A stretch of 64,000 nucleotides of DNA. It comes from Nissolia schottii. Taxonomy: Eukaryota > Streptophyta > Magnoliopsida > Fabales > Fabaceae. The translations under genes and the position numbers were made by a program. Below the pieces are notes generated by a model. That model was not told where the DNA came from, did not search any database, and saw only the letters and a list, made by a program, of their open reading frames with translations. Numbering within the stretch: the stretch's first letter is position 1; the number at the start of each line of letters is the position of its first letter. Location of the stretch: positions 95,825 to 159,824 of the forward strand of contig QANU01068452.1 of the NCBI GenBank assembly GCA_003254905.1, in the 5' to 3' direction. Of the stretch, positions 13,101-25,046 are shown one piece after another.

Positions 13101-16100
13101 AGCACCGGTTACAAGGCTTTCGGAGTTTCTGCCGCCCTGTGACGGATTTGGTCACAAAGTGGGTAACCGACTTATCCACTGTCTATGTGGTTTCATGATT
13201 AGATATATATGCGGTTAGGATGCCTTTATGTGACTTTGATCTATATATATGTGATTGATGATTGTCTGGATCTGCTGGTGCTGTCTGTGATTCTGTCAGA
13301 ATTTAGGAACGCCTAAGACGAAAATAGGCATATGTCACGGTTTTGGTGGGAACTGTGTGCTGAGATTTTTATCATAAAAAACTAAGGTTATTTTTGGATT
13401 TTACACGAAATTTTGAGTGGGGATGTCAAGTTTTATGATTTTTGGAGTCCCCAATGAATTTATCAGCAAACAGGCAGAAAACAGGGTTTTTATGAAAAAG
13501 GGAAAAACGGGAATTTCACGTGTTTGGACTGAAAAACTGGGTTTGTTTTCAGAAAATATGGGTTTATAAATATCAAAAACCTTAAGGGCAAGTCTTGAGT
13601 CCATCGGGTTTTTGAGAACAAAAATTCCAAAGAAAACGGGGCGTTTACGGGGCGAAATTGTAATTTTGGGAAAGGGGTAGAATTGAAATTTCGTGATGCT
13701 GAGGTCAGAATTTGGGTTTTAAACATGAGAAATGATCTTAGGACTATCAAGAACCTTGGGATAAGGTCTTGGACCCCTCCAGTTTATGATAGCCAATTTC
13801 TGACAGAAGCCAGACAACTGTTTTGCTAGTCGCTAGGTTTACGTTTGTTATGTTTAAGCCATGAGATTATGTTATTTATATGTGAAGTTAGTGATATTAT
13901 ATGATTGATGTTATGAGTTATGTGAAGTTAGGGATGTTATATGACTACTATTATGAGCTATATGATATAATACATGTTAGATGTTTATAATGTTAGGTTA
14001 TATGATGATTGTTTGATATGATGAAATAACTGATGAAGATGATGATACTACTATGTACATGATTGCTTTAAGATGATGAATGAATATGATTGCTTAAAGA
14101 TGATGATGAAATGTGTTTATTATACATATGAACTGTTGCATCAGAGCTCGAACTGTGCACATATGATGATGATGAGAGAAAATCCCCTCTAAAAGGGCAT
14201 AGGCTCAGTTTTTGGGGAAAGTCGAAGTCCCGGTCGAGTCAAAGGTCCGACCCCAACACCATCAAAGGGTGGTAACCTCGGTCGTGGTTGGCGATTATTC
14301 AGGGCCAAGACCCTTCAGGTTCAGCGCTACCTGGTCGTCACGATGCGGGCTGTAAGCGTGGTTATAGCCGTGTGGCCACCGCTATAAGGGACGAGGGTGA
14401 ATATGCTTATAAGGCCAGCCCTATAGAGCAAAACTATAAGTTGATGCCAGCTGAAACTAATAATTAAAATGGGCACGGTTATAAGTGGAAGCTAGCTAAA
14501 ACTTGTAGATAAAATGGTTTTCAAAAAATGAGGTTTTTAAGACAGTAGTGTAGCTATGTGGATTATGTGAATTATGTGACAATATGTGATCTAGAAATTA
14601 GACTAGAGAACAGAGATGACATAGATAATGAAAGCATAGGTTCCCCAATCACCTAGTAACATAGGTAAAGCTGCTCAGGTCTAGTATGGATATTAATAAC
14701 TAGTAGGACTATAGTATAACTGTAACACCTAGAGACCCCTGAGCGGCGGAATCATAATTGAGTATAAGAAGAGTTAAGACGATTAAGGTTTCCCACTGAG
14801 AACGTTGTGTTCTCATCCCCCAATCCTTTATGGTTCTAGGTGGGCACGACAAGGGTGAAGAAGACGTCAGAGTGGTGCTAGCAATACAAGGACGAGCAAC
14901 ACTGAAGAAGATGGACAGAGAAATAGGGAAATCAGAGCTACGATAGAGATATCGCACTAGTACTTAGTCAGTAGGCTATATGTTTGTACAAATATGTAAT
15001 TGTACGTAACATTTATGATATTGCATGTGTAACTACTTGTGAATATATGGCATGGACCTTTGGTTGCTATGAATGTTGAGTATGCCTAATTCATATTAGT
15101 TAAATATGCTACGTTACCACTTACAATATATATTCTGTTAAGAACCAGGCTCATATTTTATCCTATGATACGTATAAAGAAAATTGAAAATGGTCCATAT
15201 TTCTGGGTAATTATATTTTTAACCTCATAAGCGGGACTAAGTACTATCCCAACCAAAGAGATAACAACCTAGTCGGCAGGTTTGCGACTTAAGCGTGGAC
15301 TAGCTAGCTAGGGTGTTTCAATGTGCCTCCTCAAATTTGGCATTAGCATCAAACCAAGCTAAAAATTGGGATTGCGCGACAGTTTTTCAGGCCACAACAT
15401 CATCCGCAGGATCGTCATCCTCAAATACAATATTTTGTTCATCTGGCAAGTGAAACGACAATCTTTCAACCGATGGATCCCTATAATGAAGTTCAAACCC
15501 GAATATCCGCCAAGCTGTTTTGCAGGGTGAAATATATCGGCAATCGTAGTACATACTAATCTCATCAACTTCGTTAGTGTTCCCATCATCAAATGTTTGG
15601 TAGAAGGAGGCAGTCACACGATCAGTACCCTTGTTGACATACTTGAATAGATCTTTTATGGAACGTGATTGGTTACACCACTTAACATTGATATGCGCTC
15701 CATACTTTAACAGTAGGTACTTGTTATGTGGCACTACAAACCTGTTATCGAGTGAAATCTTTGACCTCTTAATAGTTCTTCCATCATTTCTTCTTCTATA
15801 ATTTGGATATCTGTCATCATCAATAGAAGTTGATTCCGTGAACTTTGTGGGAAAGTGCCTCATACATCTCCCGTTGTCCATACATGGAGAATCAATTCTG
15901 GATGAACCACATGGACCATGCATCATGAAGTTTTTTACTTCTAACACTTTATCTGGTATCTCAGCAAAGATAATATTGTCAATGTCCTCTGCACATGGAA
16001 ACTTGTCCTCTAGTCCAAGAAAAACCAATATGTGAGCATGAGGTAGTCCACGCTTTTGAAACTCTATTGTGTATATAACTGTAAAAGTGCGTATTATATA

Positions 16101-17620
16101 AGTAAAGATTTGTTAAAAACATTCTTTAATGTAAATATGTAAATATTCAATCAACATATTGTACATAAAATATAGTGTAAATGTGAGCTATATAAATTGA
16201 ATACCTACTTTAACTGTCCCAAATATTTTATTCTTACGGATATCCTTAATCATTTGATCAAGCTTAGTCTTAAAAATCCTTGTCAATATGTCTGGCCTAT
16301 CATCGGGTCTCGGGTTTCTTATACCAACAAAGCGTTGGATTTCAGGCTATTTGGGATTACATGTGAAGGTGATGAACAAATTCGGGTAGCTGATATTTCT
16401 ACAAATAGCCATTGCATCTTGATAGTGAACCATATATCGTGCTCCACCAGTAAAAGATGAAGGTAGTAGTATTCTCTTGCCTGCACATGCTGCATTTGTT
16501 TCACCATTCAGAATAGCATCTACCAATCCTTTTTACATCTCAAACCTTAAGTTTTTTTCTGATTTCTTCGAACCCATGCTAGTCTAGACACCTCAATAGT
16601 AGAATAACCATCCACCAATAATTGTTGAAATAACCTTCTAGAATAAAAAAGAGTTGACCTTTCTGTATGCCTCTCTTGTATTCTAAATGAATAGAAATCC
16701 TTCATAGTTAATCTATTACGGCCTTTTGGATTTGTTGGATCTTTCTTATTCAAAGGTATATCCTCACGAACCCATCCTCACCATAGGGGAATAGCAAGGG
16801 ATATTGCAAACCAAGGTAAGATGGGTTCAACTAATTTATTCTTGTAGGAGATCCTGATCGAGTCTCAACCACAATGTCCCTGTCTCCTTTTGCTATGTCG
16901 AAGTCACCTATGACTAATGCTGCAACCTAAAAAATAGAAGGAATGTTATAACGTCTACCATCTTTACCCCCTTTTCCAATCAATCTCAATTTTATATCTC
17001 CATTTGTATTTTGATTTAGGGTGGATCTATCAAGGCGGAATGATTGTGCCAACACATTATGCTCATCCAACATGTTCTTCAACTCAGAAACAATATCCGG
17101 ATCCAGATTGGTACTATGATCAGCTGAACTATAAAAGGCAATATTAATGTACTTAAGATCAAACAACATTTACAAAAAGTTGGTGTTAATTGATTTAATT
17201 TGGCTATGTCAATAGTTGGTGTTAATTATATGATTTAGGATATAGAGTGTATATATGTAGCACTAACAAACCTGCTAGCATTTAGCCGATTCTGAACTTC
17301 ATTTTGTGTATCATATACATATAGAGTTGTACAAATTTTGCTGAGCTACCTTGAGTAGGTAGTAAACTACTTATTAGATGGTAGTTTTGTCCATGCATGA
17401 TAAATGTAGGTGGACCCTTGCCAGTGTTTATAGATCAACATACTTTAGCACCAAGAGAGGTGAAAGTAAACATGCTATTATACGACCTGATGTTGTCGCG
17501 AAAGTGAGACCCCCTTTCAGTATTATGAAATAGTAACTCTTCCAACTTTGCTGTGGCCTCTGCAACAAAGGAAGTGCAACTTTGGAAGCCCAACTCGTAC
17601 ACTCTTTTGAATTCACTCAT
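10103..17620 (-). pseudogene. Helitron Rep/helicase gene, broken
   Basis: In minus-strand order: a Helitron N-terminal block near 17530-17440 (FRDNIRSYNSMFTFTSLG); LDEHNVLAQSFRLDR (about 17070); a FYSRRLFQQLLVDGYSTIE block (16650); a SSFTGGARYMVHYQDAMAIC block (16450); the Rep catalytic segment FQKRGLPHAHILVFLGL with its H-x-H metal site (about 16060), after a small intron (about 16195-16080); FKYVNKGTDR (15640). The inserted LTR (12330-15320) follows, then GERYYLRLLLN and VYPTFRDACYARGLLDDD (about 12200-12090). The PIF1-like helicase has Walker A GYGGTGKT (about 11460) and ends near 10103 with the MTINKSQGQSL and VVSRVTHHEGL motifs. Defects include TAG for Trp at 16349-16347 and 12031-12029, a one-base frameshift near 10730, TGA for Arg at 10519-10517, further frame shifts upstream of 16500, and the LTR. 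Not functional. Confidence 0.85.
12330..15320 (+). mobile_element. Solo LTR, family 1, with perfect TSD
   Basis: The 2,991-bp element begins TGTAACATCCC and ends GGGTGTTTCA. It is flanked on both sides by ATGTG (12325-12329 and 15321-15325), a perfect 5-bp target duplication. Removing the element and one ATGTG rejoins the Helitron reading frame, where AKFEEAH meets NLTYSEFPTRFVW. So the insertion site is certain. A TATA-like box (TATAAATAG, about 12881) and a leader-like stretch sit 550 bases in, as expected for an LTR promoter. The 3' third matches the reverse complement of 39719-40340 and also 27413-28394. No coding sequence is seen. Confidence 0.92.
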
Positions 17621-20600
17621 CAAACCAAAATATTGCACCACATTTTTCACAACAATGCGTAGCATCTCCGATATCCCAATAATCTGATCATAGACAATAA
17701 AAAATGAATATACCATTAACAGACCGAACACAAATTAGCATTTCACTTATGTTTCCTGGCATGAATCATTTCCTTTTACACATACTGCAATTTGACCAAC
17801 TAAAAATTAAAATATATAGTTAAATATGTTTCATACCTGATAACTCTTCATGGTCTACATTTGTCAAAACTTCTTCTTCGTGATATGCTACAATGTTAAA
17901 ACCAACAATAATATATTATGAAAAAGTATTTTAAACTCAAAATGATATTATCTATTCGAAGCTACACATATACCATGAATGCTTGTACTACTACTTATTA
18001 GTACAATTTACTTCACAATAAAAAACACGAAACGTAATGTGATACACTTAAATGTTACCTGATAATTGCTCATCGCATAGATCTGGGACGGATCCAACTT
18101 CAGCAATTGAATTAGAAATATGATCTATTCATATAAATAATTATATTTAGGAATTTAATGTCAATTATAGCCAACAAGATAGATTTCATTGTTTATTTTC
18201 AATGGTATATCAATTTTATATACTCTTTAAAAGTACGATATCATTTTGAATTTGTAAGAATTACCAGATAAATGGTCGTTGTCTATATTTGTGAAAGATC
18301 AAACTTTAGAATTTGCAGATAAATGATACAACATTGTCAGTTCATACATCTATAAAAAAGTATACCTCATAATGGCTCATCCAATACATTTGACATTGAA
18401 ATGTAAAATACATGAGTGCAATTTTTGGCATACATGGCAATAATATTGTAAATCTAAACTTAGTAGAAAATTATGGTTTGTGAGTGCAACATTGGAACAG
18501 ACATTCATAATTCCATCATCGCTAGCATATCCATTTATATACAAAAGAAGAGACGATAATTTTAAAACCAATAATAAACTAATACATTACCTTGTGTGTA
18601 ATTTGCCACGTTATGAACAATCTCTGAATTTGGACCTGTGACACTCTTAATCAAAGGCGTAATCAAATGTTTCCCTTTTGTTAATTTACCTTTAAGAGTT
18701 GAACTAAGTGTTGACATCGAACAACTATTATCCTATTGTATTACACCAGATGATGTTCCAACAGTACTATTCATACTTCTCAACCCATATAGTCTACTAT
18801 TTGCATTGTTCAATGGTATGCCTACATGGTGGTAAATGTCATTTTTACCTTAAACTTGACTTCATATATATAAAACCTCAAAAGTAAAAGACTTAAAATA
18901 TAAAAATGTGCTTACCGAGTGATGTCTGCCGTAATGGACTTCTTCTAGCTTCAGTCTCCACCATATTGCCATCAAATGTATGAACGATTTTTTTTTCTTT
19001 AAAGTTAGAGTGATTTAAATCTAAGTTAAAATTCTCTGCATAATGTAGTAGATATTAGTGACCACATTATTCACACACTAATTATAAAAAATGGACCATA
19101 ACAGATTATTCAAATTATAGTAATTGGGAATTTATCAAATTATAAAGAATAGATTGACTAAGTATGTGCAATAACAAATTATTCACGCGAAATGACATAT
19201 ACAATTTGTGATTTATTAAAAAACTACCCATTGATTATTATCAAAATGAATTGCCAATTATAAAGTCAGGATGCTTAATGAGGCTACCTTTTTCAATTGG
19301 GGCAAATTTTCGTGGTCTCTTTTGTGCCAAAAAAAATGTCCATTCTTTTCGTGCATTTTTTTTTTCATTTGGTTATCCATTAGTCCTGTGTAAATAGTAG
19401 AGAAGTACAAACACAACAATCTCTCAATATTTTTAACAGATGCTTGGCGAATGATAGCACTAATAAAAAAACAAAACTTCAAAAAATTGGGTAAATGTGA
19501 TTTTAACAAAGCAGTCAAACAAATATAGTGTAAACCTGTCAATTGGTGGACGAGATCAATTTTAACTATCCACATAAAATTTGCTCACTGAACTAAGTGC
19601 AATTCCAAAGTTTGCTGATATCTTACACAGTGTAGAAGTTCTTGATGCCGATATTGATGTCGGACTTTCTATGAACCTTGATATTGAGGATTGTTATCTA
19701 CTATTGAACCCATTGAGATGCACACTAACAACGAACAAAGATTTGTTATGCAGGAAAGAAAGGTCACAAAACTTGCAGTGTGTATAAAGAATGGATAAGT
19801 GCCAACAATTACTCTAGCAACATGTGGTAAAGTGAGCAATACGTAGCAAGTGCAAAGTGTGTAGAAACTATGGATAAGTGCTGATACTTACAGTGGGAAA
19901 ATGTGCATTGGAATCACCTCTAATATTGTTATTACGTGCCAGACAATGCGTTTTTAATGGAGCAGTACATAGATTGTATGGAAAGTTATACAATGTATTG
20001 TCTATGTACAACATAAATTGATTGCTCTCAGTATACGAATGAGTAGTTTTACCACGTGAATGTATCCCATTTCCTACTAATCACTTTTCATGTCCATTTG
20101 TCAATTTTGTTTAACCACGTGAATATATGACAGTTTCTATTTCTAACATTTCACTTTTCATAGTTGTTTAATCACTTTTCATGTCGTGGAAGTTACAAAC
20201 ATTGCGGTGTTGCCATGGAATTATTATTCAACTTAAACTTGCATTTATCACATGTTTTTATTTCCAAGGTATACGAAAAAAAATTACGATGCTTTTAGGG
20301 GAGCAACTAAATTGTACTACATATATTCGAAAAATATTATGTTGCAAGTACCTGTTGAGCATCTATATCCCATAAAAATGGTAAGTATGTGGAAAACATA
20401 AATACAATAATGCGAAACTGAAATGTTTACATACTGAAAAGGTTAGATGCTAAACATATCTAGGCAAAATATAACACAAGAACTGAACCAAAATTTGCTC
20501 TATATACACATAAGAACAGCCCATCATGCATGATATCAAACTGGGAAAAGACCTCTGGATATGAGCAAAATATTCCTTAGATAAGCCAGATTCCTCCATG

Positions 20601-20626
20601 AACGTGCATGAAACATTCTTTGATCA
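17621..20626. other. Helitron spacer and N-terminal debris
   Basis: This is AT-rich and has no intact gene. On the minus strand a segment near 18950 reads EARRSPLRQTSL, a phrase I associate with the region ahead of Helitron Rep proteins. A following stretch (18830-18640) is open except for stops. These look like decayed 5' exons or introns of the Rep gene. At about 20040-20180 a roughly 70-bp segment with ACCACGTGAAT is imperfectly doubled. Confidence 0.4.
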
Positions 20627-21688
20627 TTAGTACCAATATGAATCAAGTCCATATTTTTTGACCCGAGTAGGATACAATCTATTTTCGCAGAATCCAAAAC
20701 TAGTCATATCATCACTAATAACAACTAAAAAAATCCCTAAAACACATAATGGGAGACTCAACAACATCAACTCGTGATATAGTGAACAATTTGGTCCAAA
20801 CAACTTCACGATGTTTGCTAAGAACATTCCAAATATCAATGTTATATGTCAATGGTGTGTAATTGTAGGATATGTATCCCAATGTATCCTTATATCCAAT
20901 TATATCGTTGAAGTAAAGCCTGGCTGAGCATGGAATAAGAATGTCTTCATAACTCCCACATTTTAAGTTAACACAAAAAATTGATGAAGCCACCGGTTGG
21001 TTCGTGCTACACTTGTTAATCCAATATGTAAAACCATGAAGTGTTAAGCTCTCACATCCCAGTTGACCAATATTGACACCACTTACATTCACTGCATTAC
21101 TCCACTGATTAATGGCAGAATTAAAAATCTTGTACTTGCAGGGAGCATTTCCAGGTTTTCCTTATAAATTTGAAGCACTCGGTAATGCAGAGAATTATTG
21201 TGGTACCCAAAAGCATACGTAAACACAAATAAAATCTTTTGATCCATGTGTGGATATTTAATGATTCTCCACAACTTGGTTGTAGGATTCCAAACCAAAA
21301 AATGGTTATTTGATACTAATAGTGAGAATCTAAAACAAACATTTCCATTGCTAACCCCGACAACTGAAATCCACTTTAGTTTTCCTAATCTCAAAAATGG
21401 ATTTGGAGATGGAATATATGTTCCATCTTTAGTACTAACCCACTTCAAAACATCGTTAGAAGCTTGCATTATTGGATAACCATAATGCAATAACATAGCA
21501 CAATCAGATTTTGAAGAAGTTAGAAAATGTTTGACCAGAAAATCAACACGGCATAAAAATGTGTACCAATACTTTGAAAGACATCTACATCAATCAACTG
21601 TGTTAACATCTACTTTTGATATAATATCTTCTACAATATTTTGTGGGAGAGATGGCAATCTACGTTTTTTATTCGAAAAACTATCCAT
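20627..21688 (-). pseudogene. F-box protein (FBA type 1) pseudogene
   Basis: From ATG at 21688 the minus strand encodes an F-box: LPSLPQNIVEDIISKVDVNT, then an in-frame TGA (21592-21590), then CLSKYWYTFL. The frame continues into an F-box-associated region with VSNGNVCFRF and FLVWNPTTKLWR (about 21300), the usual FBA pattern. It shifts frame near 21100 and again near 20770; the downstream pieces still read like FBA beta-propeller sequence. F-box proteins are substrate adaptors of SCF ubiquitin ligases. This copy cannot make a full protein. It lies between the RPA-like and Rep/helicase genes of the Helitron, so it may be captured cargo or an older host gene. Only the family and the breaks are certain. 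Confidence 0.75.
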
Positions 21689-22111
21689 AATTTTGGAAAT
21701 GTGTTTTAGTGGTATATGGTGTGTTGCTCTTCAAATTGCAGGTAAATTACATAGAAGGTATGAGTATATGGGAGTATTACGTAAGAACATACACCTATAT
21801 ACATCCCCGTGTGTGTGTGTGTGTGTGTGTGATAGATGGCATTAATTTCGCGTAGCTACCATGAGGTGTGTACATTAAGCATTAGCATGCACATACACAC
21901 ACACTCCATTTTCTTCCACGGGTATTAAACGAAGGCATATTAATTGTGTATAGCTACCTTCTCATCTTTGCATTAACTATTCTAAATCCTACAAATATAT
22001 GGTTAATTATTTAGACGGGCAAGCTACTCAGATCCCATTGTTAAACTACAATGTAATGCATATATATATGTTAAATTACTCAAATTTATTAAGCAGTTTG
22101 TAATATTAAAT

Positions 22112-22149
<38 letters not shown>

Positions 22150-23499
22150 GGAAGCCCCCACATGCAAATAAAAAAATATATATGGGAATAATGTTCAAAC
22201 ATAAGCTAAAATAATAATATATGGGAATAATGTTCAAACATGCAAACAATAATATGTTGGGATACAAAACATGGAAATAATGATGTTCAAAAGAAGTAAT
22301 ATATTACTTCAGACTTGTTAAAAATGAAGAACCATAATTAAAAATCCTACAAATATATTGGAACCATGCAAAAACCAAACCGAAATCATTACCCTTAATG
22401 TTTTGTCTATGTTTGAAAAACAAATTTATTAGCCTTAGCTATAGGCTCATGATTTCGAACATGCTGTGAGTGATACGTTGCTTACTTCGATCAAGTGGCT
22501 GTGCATAAAATATTGATAATTAGGTGTAGTACATATATAACACGCATTGAACAAGTTATACACTAAAATGGCAGGAAGTATGGCGCTACCGTGTTGGAGG
22601 TGTGAAGGGTACCATTGATTACGGACCAGGTTCCGTGTTTAGCAATGGGGTTTTTTTTCCATCAACATTTAATGCAATAACATAAAATAGTCAATGGTTA
22701 GGACATCTAACAGAAACTGAATTCTCTGGAGCAGAGAAGAATGAACAGAATGAATGGGATGGAAAAAGTGGTTGTTATTGAAGGCTGTTAGCCTTATATA
22801 AGAGAATACATAGGTTGCCTGTACTGCAAGATAATCAATTTACACATGTGATTGATAACTAATTCTCTAACTACCTAACCAAGCTAACTTAACTAACTCC
22901 TTTCTATATCAGAAAATATCTAGAGTTTAAGTGCAGATCACTTTGGATCTAATAACATTCGTCAGTGTCGTTCATAGTGCACAATATGCAAATCACTATA
23001 CGGCGGTGTTTCTACTTCAGAGTGCAGTCTCAATCAGCATTTAAAATCTTGAAAATTATGCCACACGCGATATCCTGCAGGAGTAAAGGTTTTCAATCAT
23101 ATATTATATAATAATAACAATGGGATCATGAGATATCCCAACTGGAAATCGCAGCAGAAGATGAAATTGGTAGCGTGTGGAAATGTTCCACTTTAGATAA
23201 TAGCTATGGGGGTATTGCATAGTGGCAGTTGCTGTGTTTTGCAAAGTTTCAATATCCTCACTGTTGCCATCATTGCAGTCTTTTGCTTTACTAACTGCAC
23301 ACGTTTGCTTAACCAAAGTCGTGGAAGTAGCAAAAGTCAGCTTGAAGACCATGGTGCATAATCCAACTTTGCTTTTTCCGTGCCGCAACCAATATGTGAA
23401 TGGTACTGCTGCAAAGTTTAATGAATTTTTTGGTAAAGTACAACAAATCTTTTGTGTGGGACACGACTGACTTGACTTGGTGGCAAGTATGCACACTTC
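21689..23499. other. AT-rich spacer with GT and AT microsatellites
   Basis: No gene is supported. A (GT)n run lies at 21809-21831 and an (AT)n run at 22115-22147. Near 23100-23460 the minus strand has short frames following the RPA-like exons. They may be decayed C-terminal RPA sequence, but I cannot assign domains. Confidence 0.5.
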
Positions 23500-25046
23500 A
23501 ATAAACTATCACAAAAAAAAATTAAAGAATCATACTTTTTCTAAATTGATGGCTTCTTCCACAGTCTTCACCAAAACTAACCCACGGTTGATTTCATCTG
23601 CAGCAGACAGAATTGTTTGGGATAATACTTGAGTTATCCTTTGGGAAGTTGATTGCCCTGATTCAACTAATCTGTTTGTGTAAATTGTTCAAAAACATTC
23701 GACATTCCTCTTGGATGACAATATTTCATAAGTACATATGGCATAAGACAGTATGCGAACATTTGTACAACCACACGCGACCTTTTACAATACATTTGGC
23801 ATGAACTTGTTGACACGAGTGTTTTAATCAAAAACATTAAATACACAATTAGACCAATGGAAACAATGTCTGACTAATGTAGGGATTGATCACGCCAGAT
23901 CATTACCTTTGCTTAAAGTATAAGACTTCTGGAATGTCTGGATTGATCACAATCTTAGAAGCAAAGAAACTGCTATGGATGTTAACCTTCCCTGAATACA
24001 CAACCATAAAGAATGATAAGAAACATATTGGAACATATCATCCGTGTTCTATATACTACCAATGGTCGATAGGACTGTGTATTATCCATGAATTTGTTCT
24101 TTTTGAATAACTGCAGAACCATAATGAGTGGTTTTGCTTGACCACATTCAAGTATTGGAAGCAAGTCATCAACTAAATCGCCAAAGATAGTTGCACTAAT
24201 CCGGTTGTAGCTACAACAAAAGAACATAATTTGAAATTATCTAGTTTGATCTAAAGAAAAAACAAAATCTATATATGATTATCCATACCAAATGAATATG
24301 AAATAAGGATGACTTACTCAGTATCTTCAACATGTATTACCATACGATGGGTTGTGTCACCATTCTGTGTTGTTATCTGTTTAGGTTCTTCCTTCCCAAC
24401 GATTTCTACCAAAAGATCTAATATATATGTCACGTTTAGCAGTTAGCAATAAAATATGTCAAAGTATAGGTAATATACACAACTCACCAAATAATTCATT
24501 GTCAGTAATGTCATCGTCATTCAGGATGTTACATACATTTTTTAAACTGAAGGGGACAGCAATAAAAGGAACATTATCTAGCAACTTGACGACTGTTCGT
24601 CGGAGGAATGTCAATTTGTATTTGTGTAGGGTTGTCTTCACTTTCATGTTGTTTGCCCCGGTGATGAAATTTTGAACGTCATAAAATCTGCCTTCAGTAA
24701 GAGTGGAAGCAAATTGGTTTAGTAAAATTTTGGGAATGGTTGCGTGAATCCGATCCCCCTGAAACATGATCATGATGTCAAACTCAAAAGCAGTATAGAA
24801 TGTTGATTCGGTATTGAAATATTTGCTTTCAGTAACATATGTTGTTAGCAAGAATAGAAATCATTCCCTAAGTTACGATCAAGTCCTTAGAGTTACCTTC
24901 TCATCGACAAAAATCATCTCCAGTGTAAAAATCTCCGCCTTGTTGTTTGCATTTGGCACTTTCCATAGTCGCGTAATGTAAACTTTGAACTGCCATTGGA
25001 GTTTTGATGGGTTTGCCATGTGAATCAAATCATATCTGCCATCCAT
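23500..25046 (-). pseudogene. RPA1-like (RPA70) gene of the Helitron, probably decayed
   Basis: Spliced minus-strand exons give an OB-fold protein of the plant RPA70-like class found in Helitrons. Exon 1 (25046-24897) encodes MDGRYDLIHMANPSKLQWQF and then ITRLWKVPN. Exon 2 (24758-24488) encodes GDRIHATIPKILLNQF and LTEGRFYDVQNFI. Exon 3 (24417-24318) encodes KEEPKQITTQNGDTTHRMVI. Exon 4 starts at 24210 with YNRISATIFGDLVDDLLPIL. Exon 5 (23991-23907) encodes ASKIVINPDIPEVLYFKQR. A further segment lies near 23680-23540. GT-AG sites and phases fit for exons 1-4; I found no clean donor for exon 4. RPA binds single-stranded DNA during rolling-circle transposition. The zinc-finger C-terminal part is not recognisable, so I call it probably non-functional. 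Confidence 0.7.
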
